DNA of 32,969 bases. Origin: Leptospira idonii. Its GTDB lineage: Bacteria; Spirochaetota; Leptospiria; Leptospirales; Leptospiraceae. The DNA lies in assembly GCF_004770995.1 (NCBI RefSeq), contig NZ_RQHW01000007.1:1-32969 (forward strand), read 5' to 3'. Position numbers and translations under genes: made by a program. Below, piece after piece: positions 22,283 through 31,466 of this stretch (positions are counted from its first letter, which is position 1; each line of letters opens with the position of its first letter). Under the pieces are notes generated by a model. The model was not told where the DNA came from and did not search any database. It saw only the letters and a program-made list of their open reading frames with translations.

Positions 22283-22636
22283 CTACTCTATTATTCGAAC
22301 CAAAATGGTTTTACCGGTTTCTGACCTCATCTTTTCTGCTTCCACTTCATAGGCGTTTTTGCGAAGTATAAGAAACTCGTTGATCTTTTCTTCTTTTGAA
22401 AGTTTCTCCCATTTAGTAGAATTTGGGGATTTTCCCACTTCGTTGCCTTGATCATCCATTTCTATCTGCCAAGTGATGATTTCGTTTTTTTCCTTCGGAA
22501 TCACTTCAATACAAATATTTTCCTCATAAAGCAGATTTGAAATTTCTGCAGTTGCTTCTTTTGTCATTTCACCTAACTCGTTGAATTCCGCAGGAATCTC
22601 TGTCTGTATCATTTCTAACATTTGTAGTTTTTTCAT
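22283..22636 (-). CDS. Small tail fibre partner B1
   Basis: A 117-residue protein beginning one base after the stop of fibre 2 (MKKLQMLEMIQTEI). It is homologous to B2 at 20485-20829, with the same K-W-E-K-L-S-K-E-E block and the same end (ILVRIIE). It follows the fibre most similar to fibre 3, so fibres 2 and 3 use the B type and fibres 1 and 4 the A type. I infer that partner type follows the C-terminal fibre class, or has been shuffled with it. Function is not proved. Confidence 0.65.
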   Translation of the reverse strand: MKKLQMLEMIQTEIPAEFNELGEMTKEATAEISNLLYEENICIEVIPKEKNEIITWQIEMDDQGNEVGKSPNSTKWEKLSKEEKINEFLILRKNAYEVEAEKMRSETGKTILVRIIE

Positions 22637-22637
22637 T

Positions 22638-24017
22638 TTAATTGGCTCCTACCCATTTATATAACATTCCAGAGACGGCGGGTGAATGGGTTGTTTTTCT
22701 GGTTCGAGGAGTGCCGTTCGTACCATCGGAGATAGGGTCTAGTACATTTAAATCGGCAAATAATCCAATAATATCGTTTCCAAAAGCAGCTATTCTGGGA
22801 TCGGTTGAACCGCTACTAGTTGCAGACTGAAATCGATGTCGATGCCCTTGCATAAACCCTCTTGTTCTCAGGCCTGATATAAAATATCCATCAGGGTCAT
22901 TTCCGGAAATAATTGTTTTCCCGGACACTTCGAACTCTCTTGCAGTCGTAGAAGAACCAGGCACTGCATGCGGATAGAACTCTGCAGTCTGCGTCCCTGT
23001 TGCTGGCGTTCCTGTAACAGTAACCACTCTAGTGACAAGATTGATATTTGTTATTGCGTAGTTTGTCCCTGCGATAGTAACGGTGCGCCAGTTTGAATAC
23101 GATCCACCGTGAACAACAACATCTTCCGCCAATGCTGCAAGAATGGCGTTTGCGGAAACATTATTAGGGAATGTAATGTTGCTACCGGATACAGTAACAG
23201 ACCATGAACTGACTTCACCAGACTTGCCTGTCAAGTAAGATAGTTTAACGGATAATAGCTGATTTATCAATGGCGACGGGTTTGCACCATTTAAATTACG
23301 ATATATGTCTATTGTTGATAGGCATATTGCAGGGAAGTACGTTCTTGGAGTAGATGGGTTAAAAACAAAATTTTCAGTAACTAGCCCATCAATAGAAAAA
23401 ATCTCGCCCGGCTGTTTGCTATAATCTATTGATCGCTTGAGTGAGGCAGAATTGGTGACCCACTCGGAAGACCTTTCTTTAAGGTCTGTATATGTTGTTC
23501 CATTCATCTTGAATGATCCAAGTAATAGTTCATTCCCAGATGGATTCGAAGAAGTAAAAATCAGATCAATATTGTCGTTACCTACATACGAATCTAGATT
23601 TTGATAAATATATGTCGTTCCGTTAAAGTGCTGACGACTAGCAGATGCTGAGGTCTCCTTATACTTCAAGACAACCCATAGTTGGGTGTCATTCACGTAA
23701 CCTGACGGCATCGAGATATTTGTAAGAGATGGGATTGACACTAATCTGGGGCGTCCGCTTAGGTCTCTCCCGATACCGGCTCCCTCAGAAATATTAATTC
23801 TCCCAGAGCCTGCATCAGAGACTTCTCCTCCGTACAAAATCTGCAATGCGTTTGAAGTCTCATAGGACATCATTTGAACTATTTCGACCATCTTTGATTG
23901 AAGGTAGCTTTTATCTTGATTATAGTCTGTGATTAGAAAATAATCCGTGGTTGCATCTGGATTCACTTCTGGAACTTGTCCGTCACCTGTCGTGTTTGTG
24001 AATGGTATTGTACTCAT
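22638..24017 (-). CDS. Tail fibre 2
   Basis: A 459-residue fibre with the shared N-terminal attachment region (PFTNTTGDGQVPEVNPDATT, DYNQDKSYLQSKMVEIVQ, GEVSDAGSGRINISEGAGIG). The C-terminal half belongs with fibre 3: RSIDYSKQPGEIFSIDG, GEVSSWSVTVSGSNITFPNN, AREFEVSGKTII and GLRTRGFMQGHRH. After GHRH comes a unique stretch (RFQSATSSGSTDPRIAAFGN) that should be the receptor-binding tip, then GTNGTPRTRKTTHSPAVSG. The G-H-x-H site in all fibres may bind metal, as in other collar-type fibre tips. Followed by partner B1. Confidence 0.84.
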   Translation of the reverse strand: MSTIPFTNTTGDGQVPEVNPDATTDYFLITDYNQDKSYLQSKMVEIVQMMSYETSNALQILYGGEVSDAGSGRINISEGAGIGRDLSGRPRLVSIPSLTNISMPSGYVNDTQLWVVLKYKETSASASRQHFNGTTYIYQNLDSYVGNDNIDLIFTSSNPSGNELLLGSFKMNGTTYTDLKERSSEWVTNSASLKRSIDYSKQPGEIFSIDGLVTENFVFNPSTPRTYFPAICLSTIDIYRNLNGANPSPLINQLLSVKLSYLTGKSGEVSSWSVTVSGSNITFPNNVSANAILAALAEDVVVHGGSYSNWRTVTIAGTNYAITNINLVTRVVTVTGTPATGTQTAEFYPHAVPGSSTTAREFEVSGKTIISGNDPDGYFISGLRTRGFMQGHRHRFQSATSSGSTDPRIAAFGNDIIGLFADLNVLDPISDGTNGTPRTRKTTHSPAVSGMLYKWVGAN

Positions 24018-24029
24018 ATTATATCCTAC

Positions 24030-24593
24030 TTATGTTTCCTGCCATTCTGAAAAGATGGATGGATTGGAAAGAAACCAATCCTCTTTTTGAGTATAATCTC
24101 TTAAATACTGTCTGTATCGAATGTATCGATCTTTGGTTGATGGTTCTAAATTGCGGTCAGGTAAAAGATAAGGATCCGTCTTTAAAAGTAGATGATCGCG
24201 AAAGGCTCTGATTTTATTCTTTAAATAATCTTCCTTTCGTGTTTCATCGGTAACCCATCCTTTTTCTGAATGGATTTGAAAAAGTTCGTTAGGATCCGGT
24301 TCATCTAGCGTATACTCTAGAAAGTTTGGATTCTCTGATGGAAGAAACGTTTTCGTGTTCTTAAAATCAGATTTTTGATAGAAGATAAGGTCTCTGAAAT
24401 CTGGTTTAACTTCAACTTTAGTCCCGTTCCATACTGATATTTTTCGTAATTGGATCGGCACACCGTTTTTTTGATAGATATCCGTCCCTTTGGGTTCTTT
24501 GATCTCTTCGGATTCTACCGGCCATTTCAGATCTGCTGATTCCAATTGATCGGAAGGAATGATAACGTTGTATTGATCTCTATAGTAAATCAT
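24030..24593 (-). CDS. Tail fibre assembly chaperone A1
   Basis: A 187-residue protein whose ATG shares a base with the stop of fibre 1 (TAATG), with AAGGA ten bases upstream. The C-terminal pattern (IRAFRDHLLLKTDPYLLPDR, then YRQYLRDYTQKEDW) is that of phage tail assembly chaperones and aligns with chaperone A2 at 18568-19122. The N-terminal half differs, as expected for a part that fits one fibre tip. It serves fibre 1 by position. Confidence 0.78.
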   Translation of the reverse strand: MIYYRDQYNVIIPSDQLESADLKWPVESEEIKEPKGTDIYQKNGVPIQLRKISVWNGTKVEVKPDFRDLIFYQKSDFKNTKTFLPSENPNFLEYTLDEPDPNELFQIHSEKGWVTDETRKEDYLKNKIRAFRDHLLLKTDPYLLPDRNLEPSTKDRYIRYRQYLRDYTQKEDWFLSNPSIFSEWQET

Positions 24594-25936
24594 TAGGATG
24601 TCCTTATGTAGTATTTCATTCTTCTGATTTTTGTTTTCGTTGAAGAAGAAACTCTCGGGGTAATCGTCGGGCTGGAAGAAATGGGATCCAATATTGACAG
24701 ACTTGCACCATAGACAGAATATGGCGGGCCTCCTGCTAACGCTCCCCCGCCGTCATGTGCAATAGTGGAAAGCCAGCCTGAATAGGAATAATCATGCCTA
24801 TGTTTGAACATTGTATCCCAAAAAGATCCCCCTCCGCTACCTCCCTCAATCATTCTGACTGAACCGGTAACAGTAACGGAAGTTAAAGTGCTTATGTTTT
24901 CAGATATTGCGCTGTAAGTAGTTCCGTTCCAAGTACCAGAAAGTCTACCAAGAGTGATCGTGTTGCCGGAGATAGATGCAATGACGCAATCACTCGGCAG
25001 CGTTGCTCCCGTACCTACAACAGTGTCACCTACGTTTATGGCAGTGATATTATAACTAGAAAGTTCGAAACTTTTGTTCGTATTGTTTATATTCGATACA
25101 CTTAAGTTGGATAAAGTGGCTCCGTTTAAATTTCTGGTTCTATAATCTTTGAACACACTGTCCGTATCGGTGACGATAGATCCGTCACATTCTGTGAAGT
25201 TGTCCGGTAAACTGGGAATATTCGGGAACGTATCGTCGAATGGGAAGGGACATCCCATAGGAATCTGTCCCCATTTGATAAATTCAAGTCCGGAAGCATC
25301 GGATTTGACCGCAACGATGGAACTCCCATTTCCGGAGTAAGCAGAAGGAGTATCTCTAAGTCCGATGAATTTGTTCGCTATGTCTGTGGACCGATCTTCT
25401 TCCTTCGTAAAAGTGGTTCCGTTCATTCGAAATGATCCCCAGGTAATAACAGAATTCTCGGGATCGACATTTACAAATAAGTTGTTTGTATCGCCATCAC
25501 CTACATAAGAGTCAAGTAGTTGATATTGGTATTCTGTTCCATTAAAGTGAAATCGAGAAGGGGAATTTAATTTAGTTTTGTAGATACCAATGATCCAAAT
25601 TTGTCTTTCATCATTCCATCCTGCAGGTAGAGAAACATTCGTTAAGTTTGGAATTATTATAAGGCGATAATTTCCTTCTCCATCCCGCCCGATAGCAGCA
25701 CCTTTAGAAATATTGATCTTTCCTGATCCTGCATCTGTAATTATGCCTCCGTACAGAATTTGGAGATTGTCTGTTGAATTACCTGATAGACTTTTGATCG
25801 CCTCACAAATTTTTGCATGAAAGTAATCTTTATCATTGTTATAGTCTGTGATTAGGAAATAGTCCCCTGATCCATCAGGATTATGCTCAGGAATCTGTCC
25901 CTCACTTGTTGTATTAGTAAAAGGTATTGTACTCAT
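24593..25936 (-). CDS. Tail fibre 1
   Basis: A 447-residue fibre, the first after tail protein I, with which it overlaps by four bases. The N-terminal attachment region is shared (PFTNTTSEGQIPEHNPDGSG, DYNNDKDYFHAKICEAIK, GIITDAGSGKINISKGAAIG). The C-terminal part is a third class: GNGSSIVAVKSDASGLEFIK, WGQIPMGCPFPFDD, TECDGSIV and MFKHRHDYSYSG, with a different close (ITPRVSSSTKTKIRRMKYYI). As the gene closest to the baseplate genes it may be the ancestral or default fibre. Followed by chaperone A1. Confidence 0.84.
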   Translation of the reverse strand: MSTIPFTNTTSEGQIPEHNPDGSGDYFLITDYNNDKDYFHAKICEAIKSLSGNSTDNLQILYGGIITDAGSGKINISKGAAIGRDGEGNYRLIIIPNLTNVSLPAGWNDERQIWIIGIYKTKLNSPSRFHFNGTEYQYQLLDSYVGDGDTNNLFVNVDPENSVITWGSFRMNGTTFTKEEDRSTDIANKFIGLRDTPSAYSGNGSSIVAVKSDASGLEFIKWGQIPMGCPFPFDDTFPNIPSLPDNFTECDGSIVTDTDSVFKDYRTRNLNGATLSNLSVSNINNTNKSFELSSYNITAINVGDTVVGTGATLPSDCVIASISGNTITLGRLSGTWNGTTYSAISENISTLTSVTVTGSVRMIEGGSGGGSFWDTMFKHRHDYSYSGWLSTIAHDGGGALAGGPPYSVYGASLSILDPISSSPTITPRVSSSTKTKIRRMKYYIRTS

Positions 25937-26505
25937 ACTGTCCTTAGGATGTTATAAGAATCATCTACTAAATAGATTTTGTAAAAGGCGGGTAATATTG
26001 ATGATTGTCTATAGAGAAGGACAATCTCATCTAACAAAGAGTTTTCTGTTGTTTTACAATTAATGTAGATTTCAAATTGAGAACCTGCCAGAGACCAACG
26101 GATATCGGAAGCTTGGATTGTTGATCCATGCCATCGAGAAAACCCCCATCTCCAAACCCCTAGAGACTGACCAGAAACGATCGAACCCCTTTCTCCTACA
26201 ACGGCTTCTTGTAAGTTCAGATAGATCTCTGCTAAGCCTTTCTTCCTATACTGGCTTATGAAATAACGAAGTTTGATTTTTTTTGTTTTAAGATTATCGT
26301 TGCCTGTATATTCGATTTTAAGAGCTTTGAGAATCCAATCGATCGCCTTCTCATTAATCGTATTTACATTGTTAAATTGGTACAGTTCCCAAACTTTTTT
26401 GAAATAGAAATCGACATATTCATTCAGAATTGTTTGAAACTGAGTCCAGTCTTTGCCGTATTTCTCTATGAATTCGGGAAACTTTATATTGAAAAAATGG
26501 TTCAT
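25933..26505 (-). CDS. Tail protein I (baseplate-to-fibre connector)
   Basis: A 190-residue protein between baseplate J and the fibres, overlapping both by four bases. In P2-like tails protein I joins the baseplate wedge to the fibres. The sequence starts with helical aromatic-rich parts (NHFFNIKFPEFIEKYG, YVDFYFKKVWELYQ), has ISQYRKKGLAEIYLNLQEAV typical of the P2 I family, then W-rich beta segments (SLGVWRWGFSRWHGS). It should bind the common N-terminal region of all five fibres, which explains why that region is conserved. Confidence 0.78.
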   Translation of the reverse strand: MNHFFNIKFPEFIEKYGKDWTQFQTILNEYVDFYFKKVWELYQFNNVNTINEKAIDWILKALKIEYTGNDNLKTKKIKLRYFISQYRKKGLAEIYLNLQEAVVGERGSIVSGQSLGVWRWGFSRWHGSTIQASDIRWSLAGSQFEIYINCKTTENSLLDEIVLLYRQSSILPAFYKIYLVDDSYNILRTV

Positions 26506-28013
26506 AAAGGTGTTACCATTACAGTTCCTGCATCGATGATCTCTTGCGAAGTCGCGACTTGGTTCGTTGTCGGAGAGATTAAGGTGAAAATATCCACTCC
26601 GTAATCGTAAAGTGCATCACCCATCACCCACAGGTTTCCTACTTCCAGATTCTGACCCCAATTTCGATATTCTCTGTCACCAAGTAGAGTGATCCAAGTT
26701 TCAATGATGAATTGCAGCGCATCGTTTTCTTCGGAAGTGAAGGACCAACCCCAGATCGTATTGATGACATCCGTTCTGGTCTTATTGATCCCATTGTCCG
26801 CATAGTATTCAGTGACTTGATTGTCGTATGCACAAGAAACCAAAGTGAGCGCGAACTCTGTCAATTTTTGGCATACTGTGGAGTTGAATCCGTTCCTCAC
26901 AGTAATAGAGGCATCAATGTCGATAGGAACATACATTGCGCTTGTGGCAGTGACTGGCATTACTCCGAATTGTGTTCTGGCTCTTACATAATCTTCTACA
27001 CCTGTGAGGAATGCATTGTCTTCTTCATCTTCCGGATCGAAAACTCCTCCTCCTGCAGGAATGATATGTAAGATTGCCGTACCTATTCCAGGAATTCCCA
27101 GTACCTTTTGTACACTAGAACTGTATTTCCTTGCAATCGTTTCTAAATCTTCTTGGCTCCAAACGATATCTCTTAGCCTTACATTGGCTCTCGAATTACG
27201 GATGATAGATGCGACACTCTCAGAATTATTACCTCCGATTGTCTCTGAAGAATTGGCAACTTCAATGATATCGGAATCTTCCCCCACATTTAGATTGATT
27301 TCTCCCGCTTCCATTTGTCCAGTGAGACCTAAAGTTGTGGAGAAATTGGCGAAGATAGTCGTATTGATTGTAGGTTTCGCTCCTGTGGATCCGTTACCGA
27401 ATTGAATTCGGCACTTACCATTGGATTGATAGATTACAGAGAAATGTAAATCTGTAGGATTAGAATTATCAAAATTGTCTACCCTTGTCCAAGATCCGTC
27501 TTCAGAAGTTAAAGATATTGTATTTCTAATAATATTTTGATATCCGTTTATTTTCAATTCCAACCAATCATCTGTGTTTGCTATCGTTCCTAAATTGATA
27601 TTCGTATAAGACGTCTGTTGTTTTACCGGAACATTGATGGAAGTAGACGCAGTGACAGTCGTATCTGCAGTTACTTCGAATCGTACCATTTGTCCGGAAG
27701 AACTCACACCTCCGAATTGATATCCTTTGGGAACAGTTTTGTCCATCTCTGCACTTAAAGTTGCAGTGATGACTCCTGTACAACCATCCGCTTCCGTAGG
27801 TTCGTAATCGCATCTGGAGGCAAAACCGTAAGCGGATTCTCTAGTTTTCGGATAAAGAATATCGAATGCGATTCGGTTGATCAGCTCGGACAGGAAATCG
27901 AAAAAACCTGCAATTTCAACGAACAGCCAGTCCGGATAATTTTTGTAAGCTTGTTTCAAAGCATTGAATATATCGAAGTACGATCTTGAAATATGTTTAA
28001 ATGTGTTTTTCAT
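26502..28013 (-). CDS. Baseplate wedge protein J
   Basis: A 503-residue protein of the Baseplate_J family: a helical start with INRIAFDILYPKTRESAYGF, then the typical beta part (GVITATLSAEMDKTVPKGYQ), R-Y-S-S-S-V-Q-K-V-L-G and an R-A-R-T-Q-F-G-V-M-P-V-T-A like block in the last third. Two copies of J-type proteins form each wedge with gp25/W and hold the sheath end until contraction. Length is between P2 J (about 300) and T4 gp6 (660). It overlaps both neighbours by four bases. Confidence 0.85.
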   Translation of the reverse strand: MKNTFKHISRSYFDIFNALKQAYKNYPDWLFVEIAGFFDFLSELINRIAFDILYPKTRESAYGFASRCDYEPTEADGCTGVITATLSAEMDKTVPKGYQFGGVSSSGQMVRFEVTADTTVTASTSINVPVKQQTSYTNINLGTIANTDDWLELKINGYQNIIRNTISLTSEDGSWTRVDNFDNSNPTDLHFSVIYQSNGKCRIQFGNGSTGAKPTINTTIFANFSTTLGLTGQMEAGEINLNVGEDSDIIEVANSSETIGGNNSESVASIIRNSRANVRLRDIVWSQEDLETIARKYSSSVQKVLGIPGIGTAILHIIPAGGGVFDPEDEEDNAFLTGVEDYVRARTQFGVMPVTATSAMYVPIDIDASITVRNGFNSTVCQKLTEFALTLVSCAYDNQVTEYYADNGINKTRTDVINTIWGWSFTSEENDALQFIIETWITLLGDREYRNWGQNLEVGNLWVMGDALYDYGVDIFTLISPTTNQVATSQEIIDAGTVMVTPL

Positions 28014-28396
28014 AATTGCGCTCTTATTTCTCCTGTAACTTGCAAATCCTGTAAAAGACGATATTTAACAATCATTACGAATTGACTCTCTTCGGTTCTT
28101 GTTTCGATGTCCGAAAAATCAACGACTATGTAAGGATCGAATCCTTTTGATTCATTGAGCCAATAAACAGACGATATGATATTGGAAATGAACAAAAGCA
28201 TGGATGCAGGATTATTTTTTTCCTGTTCTAAATCGGAGAAGGATCCTCCTTTTTCCCGATCATAATGAGTCATCTCTTTGGTTTGAAAGATGATTCTATA
28301 AAGTTCCGTTTCTATTTCGCTTTGCTTGTAACCGTTCGTATAGTTCAAGAAAAAGCCCAAATTAGCGTATGAAAAATCAGTTGAGTCTGTCATCAT
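28010..28396 (-). CDS. Baseplate protein W / gp25-like
   Basis: A 128-residue protein directly before baseplate J, the invariable place of the gp25/W wedge protein, with start and stop in tight contact with neighbours. The size fits (110-140). The ending, with alternating strands and R at the end (FVMIVKYRLLQDLQVTGEIR), matches the type; the usual E-x-R signature is not obvious (nearest candidate GGSFSDLEQEKNN), so the family assignment rests more on position than on sequence. Confidence 0.6.
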   Translation of the reverse strand: MMTDSTDFSYANLGFFLNYTNGYKQSEIETELYRIIFQTKEMTHYDREKGGSFSDLEQEKNNPASMLLFISNIISSVYWLNESKGFDPYIVVDFSDIETRTEESQFVMIVKYRLLQDLQVTGEIRAQL

Positions 28397-28837
28397 TTAA
28401 CTCCAGTTCGATATAGTATTAGGCGGGGCAATGAGTGTTGCGCTGCCTGTTTTCAGCCAGTCGATCAGTTGATCCGAAAAGTCTCCGCACATCCCTTCAT
28501 AGTTTTCTTCTGAGGAAGTAGGAACAAATGGAGCTGCGGGGGGAACCGCTGCATAGCCTACCATTCCGCTCCCTAAGCTACTTGCGAAAGAAGATACCGC
28601 CGCACTAAAGATGGATCCGTCCAAATGCATTCCTTCAGCGGCTGATTCAAACGCACTCCTCGCCGAAGATGCGGTTGTTGATGCAGGAGTGATATTTTTT
28701 GCGCATTCAAAGAGTGCTTCCGACCAAGTATCGATCGCTCTTTGTTTTGCTGTCTCCATATCGGTAACATCTCCGAGATAATCATTATATTCAGGATCAA
28801 ATCCTTTGCGAAATTTATCTTTTACATCGTTTAACAT
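28397..28837 (-). CDS. Hypothetical protein in baseplate gene block
   Basis: A 146-residue protein, helical N-terminal half (DKFRKGFDPEYNDYLGDV, TAKQRAIDTWSEALFECA) followed by an Ala/Ser-rich part (SSFASSLGSGMVGYAAVPPA) and GDFSDQLIDWLKTG. It lies without gaps between spike and gp25-like genes, so it should be a tail or baseplate component. I do not recognise a family; a tail-tip or spike accessory is possible. Confidence 0.6.
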   Translation of the reverse strand: MLNDVKDKFRKGFDPEYNDYLGDVTDMETAKQRAIDTWSEALFECAKNITPASTTASSARSAFESAAEGMHLDGSIFSAAVSSFASSLGSGMVGYAAVPPAAPFVPTSSEENYEGMCGDFSDQLIDWLKTGSATLIAPPNTISNWS

Positions 28838-29341
28838 TTAGGTCACCGGGTGTGCATTAGGAATTCTGGATACAGTCGGACCGAAAGCCGTCATGAAACC
28901 GTCGCTGAAAGCGGTTCTCGTAGATGTATGAACTAAGTCCTTGCTTGCATCCGTTTGAGAAGGTTTGATCTCAAGCTGATTCTCGTTGTTTTTGATAATG
29001 ATGTTTCCGCCCTCTTCGATCGTTATGTTTAAATCGCCCGAATCAAAAAGTACGATGGAATTTCCATTGCCGTATGAATTTTTCATCGGCTCAGCAAAGC
29101 CAACATATACATACCGTTCATTATCTCCGATTGTCGGCTCTACCCAAAGAGGTTGACCTTTTTTGACTTTCAAATAAGGAATGGAAAGACCATATCTACA
29201 TAAGATGAGATTTTTACCTTGAAAGCCAAGTTCTGGAATTTCGACGAAGATCATTCCGTTCACATAAGTGTCTCCGAAGGAACTAAGTCGGGAAGAAACT
29301 TCCGATTGAGAAACAAGTTTTGCAATTGCGTATAATTTCAT
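28838..29341 (-). CDS. Baseplate spike protein V-like (OB-fold)
   Basis: A 167-residue protein overlapping the hub gene by four bases. The first 100 residues are strand-rich (GMIFVEIPELGFQGKNLILC, VKKGQPLWVEPTIGDNERYV) as in the OB-fold of P2 gpV/T4 gp5, followed by a short beta-helix-like part (NITIEEGGNIIIKNNENQLE) that would form the membrane-piercing needle. No lysozyme domain is present. Position after the hub gene supports this. Confidence 0.72.
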   Translation of the reverse strand: MKLYAIAKLVSQSEVSSRLSSFGDTYVNGMIFVEIPELGFQGKNLILCRYGLSIPYLKVKKGQPLWVEPTIGDNERYVYVGFAEPMKNSYGNGNSIVLFDSGDLNITIEEGGNIIIKNNENQLEIKPSQTDASKDLVHTSTRTAFSDGFMTAFGPTVSRIPNAHPVT

Positions 29342-30573
29342 AGAGTGAGCTCCAGGCTGGTTTTGATCATGCCGTCTGATAGCTCGTGTTTCACCTTGTT
29401 TAAGTTAAACGTTCTTCCCTCTTTTCCAGTGTTCGCAATCCAATTGGGAAGATTAGAAGTAAGTGCTCTCGGATTCAAGGATCCGCAAAAGAGTTTTACT
29501 TTCCTTGGCGGCCTGAGATAAGGGTCACCGATGTTTAAATCTACATTCAAGGTAATAGTGGTGCTCTTATGAGCCGGTGGAGCTTGCAAATTTTTGTTCG
29601 TTTTAGAATCACCTGATGCCGGATAAGCGACCCAATAGGTAGTCATTTTTTTTGAACCGGGTTTTGCTTTTTTTGATTCTTCTGCAAGCTTTGTCGCAAG
29701 ATTAGGATTCGATTTGATTCTCTCTAAAGCAGCAGGAGATAATTCATATTTTTTTTGATTGATTTCATAAGCGAATGTTTCAGGTAAATAATCATCAGTA
29801 GAAACAACTTTCCCATTTTCATTTGTACTTTCTGCAACTTTCGAATTTAAATCCCCTTCTCTGGAGTTTCCAAAAGACCAACTGATATTCGCTATGTTAT
29901 TAGGTGCGTGATCTGTTTTGTATCCGATTCTATATTCACCCGTTAGATCATCAGGATTCTTTATCTTGCTATTTGCATGAATTTTGTCTCCTTCTGAATG
30001 CGCTATCTCAGAATCCATGAAATAAAAGGTTTTGTTTTCAGAATCGATCCAGAATAAACAATTCCACTTTTCCGCACAGTTTGTCAGAAACTCTAAATCG
30101 GTTTGACCTTTTTGTATCGGAACTTCATCTCCTTTGATCGGAGATTTGTCTTTTATTTGAACGATTGCATTGTATCCGTTCGAGCCGATAATGGTTTTGA
30201 TAATCTCTTCTTTTTTGGAAGAAGTAAAAACTGTATTTTTTTCCTTCAGCGCCATGGATGCAGTTCCATCAATCAATGGAATGGAATAGGTCAGATAATC
30301 GCTGGCACTGCCTGTCGGATTCCGCTCCACTTCTCCTTGGAACATTGAAATCATGTTCAAAGAATTCCAACCCATCTCTATATCAATTAACTGATGTTTA
30401 GAAAAATAATTTTCTAAAAAAGATACGCTTTCAACTTGAATCTCTGCCTGAGGCATCTGGTTTAATTCATATTCTACGGAGATCCCTGAGATAAATTTCC
30501 TCATTTCTGGGAATTTATCCTTGTTCAATGCCAAAGTCCAATATGCCATTTTTTTGCCGGGAAGGGAAACCAT
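29338..30573 (-). CDS. Tail hub protein D-like (gp27-like)
   Basis: A 411-residue protein of the phage late control D / gp27 hub group: an N-terminal beta domain (FISGISVEYELNQMPQAEIQ), then a region with IDIEMGWNSLNMISMFQGEV, the conserved block QKGQTDLEFLTNCAEKWNCL with F-W-I-D following, and a C-terminal beta domain that closes with GRTFNLNKVKHEL. The trimer links tube and spike. The order X, D, V matches P2-like tails. Confidence 0.8.
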   Translation of the reverse strand: MVSLPGKKMAYWTLALNKDKFPEMRKFISGISVEYELNQMPQAEIQVESVSFLENYFSKHQLIDIEMGWNSLNMISMFQGEVERNPTGSASDYLTYSIPLIDGTASMALKEKNTVFTSSKKEEIIKTIIGSNGYNAIVQIKDKSPIKGDEVPIQKGQTDLEFLTNCAEKWNCLFWIDSENKTFYFMDSEIAHSEGDKIHANSKIKNPDDLTGEYRIGYKTDHAPNNIANISWSFGNSREGDLNSKVAESTNENGKVVSTDDYLPETFAYEINQKKYELSPAALERIKSNPNLATKLAEESKKAKPGSKKMTTYWVAYPASGDSKTNKNLQAPPAHKSTTITLNVDLNIGDPYLRPPRKVKLFCGSLNPRALTSNLPNWIANTGKEGRTFNLNKVKHELSDGMIKTSLELTL

Positions 30574-30831
30574 TTATAAGCTCTCCGATACAGGAATTTC
30601 AATGAAAGGTAGTTCATTCACATCGCCGCGTTCTTCCATATAGGCGACCCAGTTCGTATCCAAAATCTTATACATGAAGAGCTCGGATCCTAAATGTTTA
30701 TAAGCATAATGATCCAGTTCCCAGCCAAGATTTTGAATATTCAGTGTGCTACCCGCTTCGAAAGGTGGACGATACATCTTTACCGTCATTTCTGAGATAG
30801 TGACCGGATCTACTTGTTCCCAACGCAACAT
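30574..30831 (-). CDS. Tail protein X-like (LysM-type)
   Basis: An 85-residue protein between a CIS-tube-like gene and the hub. In P2-like and related contractile tails a short LysM-like protein X occupies this place and joins tube to hub. The segment WELDHYAYKHLGSELFMYKI, followed by LDTNWVAYMEERG, resembles the L-D-x-I-A-x-x-x-Y-G-x-x-x-x-W-x-x-I pattern of LysM. Start and stop overlap or abut the neighbours. Confidence 0.68.
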   Translation of the reverse strand: MLRWEQVDPVTISEMTVKMYRPPFEAGSTLNIQNLGWELDHYAYKHLGSELFMYKILDTNWVAYMEERGDVNELPFIEIPVSESL

Positions 30832-31454
30832 TAGATAAACCTCATATTTGAATTGATTCCAGGCCGACTTTTTTCGATGCCTTTTAGTTTGTACAAAGCT
30901 TCTTTTTTGATACTCATCACGGATGCTCGAATCGTTTGTGCTTTCTTTGCAATTTGACTTGCTTTGAATAAAACGGAGTTCTCATCTAACGACAATTTGA
31001 TACTAATTTCGCATCTTTGTGGAATACCGAAAATACCGGTAGTAGGCCCTGATTTAAAATGAGACTTCGTTATGCTTACATCTAACACATCCCAATATAA
31101 TGGAACCATAGAATCTCCGAATTGAAATAACACTTGGGGTGGAGGATAGTTTTCATTTCCAAAGAAAGATCCTGCGATCCCCAAGAGACCAGGAGAAGGA
31201 TTTCTAAGCTCATCGAAATAGGCGATGGTATCGGTAACTCCTAAGGGGCTTTCGAAATCGTTACTCACTAGCTGGAGAGAGATCTCTTTGTTTTCAAACC
31301 CGGTGAAGAATTTCTCATGATGAGACCCGCCTATATTAGGCGCCGTGAAATAATTGATTTTTTTCTCTGAGGATACGTTCTCCGGATTGTATGTAAAAAT
31401 CCAAGGAAGGTAAGTGGATGCATTGACTATGATTCCGTGTCCGTTTGCTGCCAT
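30831..31454 (-). CDS. gp53/CIS-tube-like baseplate protein
   Basis: A 207-residue protein of the type found next to LysM proteins in contractile systems (T4 gp53, CIS tube-like adaptor). It has the typical opening strand pattern (FTYNPENVSSEKKINYFTAP), G-G-S-H-H-E, and an L-Q-L-V-S block followed by DELRNPSPGLLGIAG. The C-terminal part is helical and basic. It should sit between tube end and hub. It follows the tape measure gene by 12 bases. Confidence 0.65.
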   Translation of the reverse strand: MAANGHGIIVNASTYLPWIFTYNPENVSSEKKINYFTAPNIGGSHHEKFFTGFENKEISLQLVSNDFESPLGVTDTIAYFDELRNPSPGLLGIAGSFFGNENYPPPQVLFQFGDSMVPLYWDVLDVSITKSHFKSGPTTGIFGIPQRCEISIKLSLDENSVLFKASQIAKKAQTIRASVMSIKKEALYKLKGIEKSRPGINSNMRFI

Positions 31455-31466
31455 TGGTTTATGCTC

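Noticed and set aside
17238..25936. Diversity-generating retroelement acting on the fibre tips
   Set aside because: No reverse transcriptase gene and no template/variable repeat pair seen; the repeats present are whole-domain paralogy.
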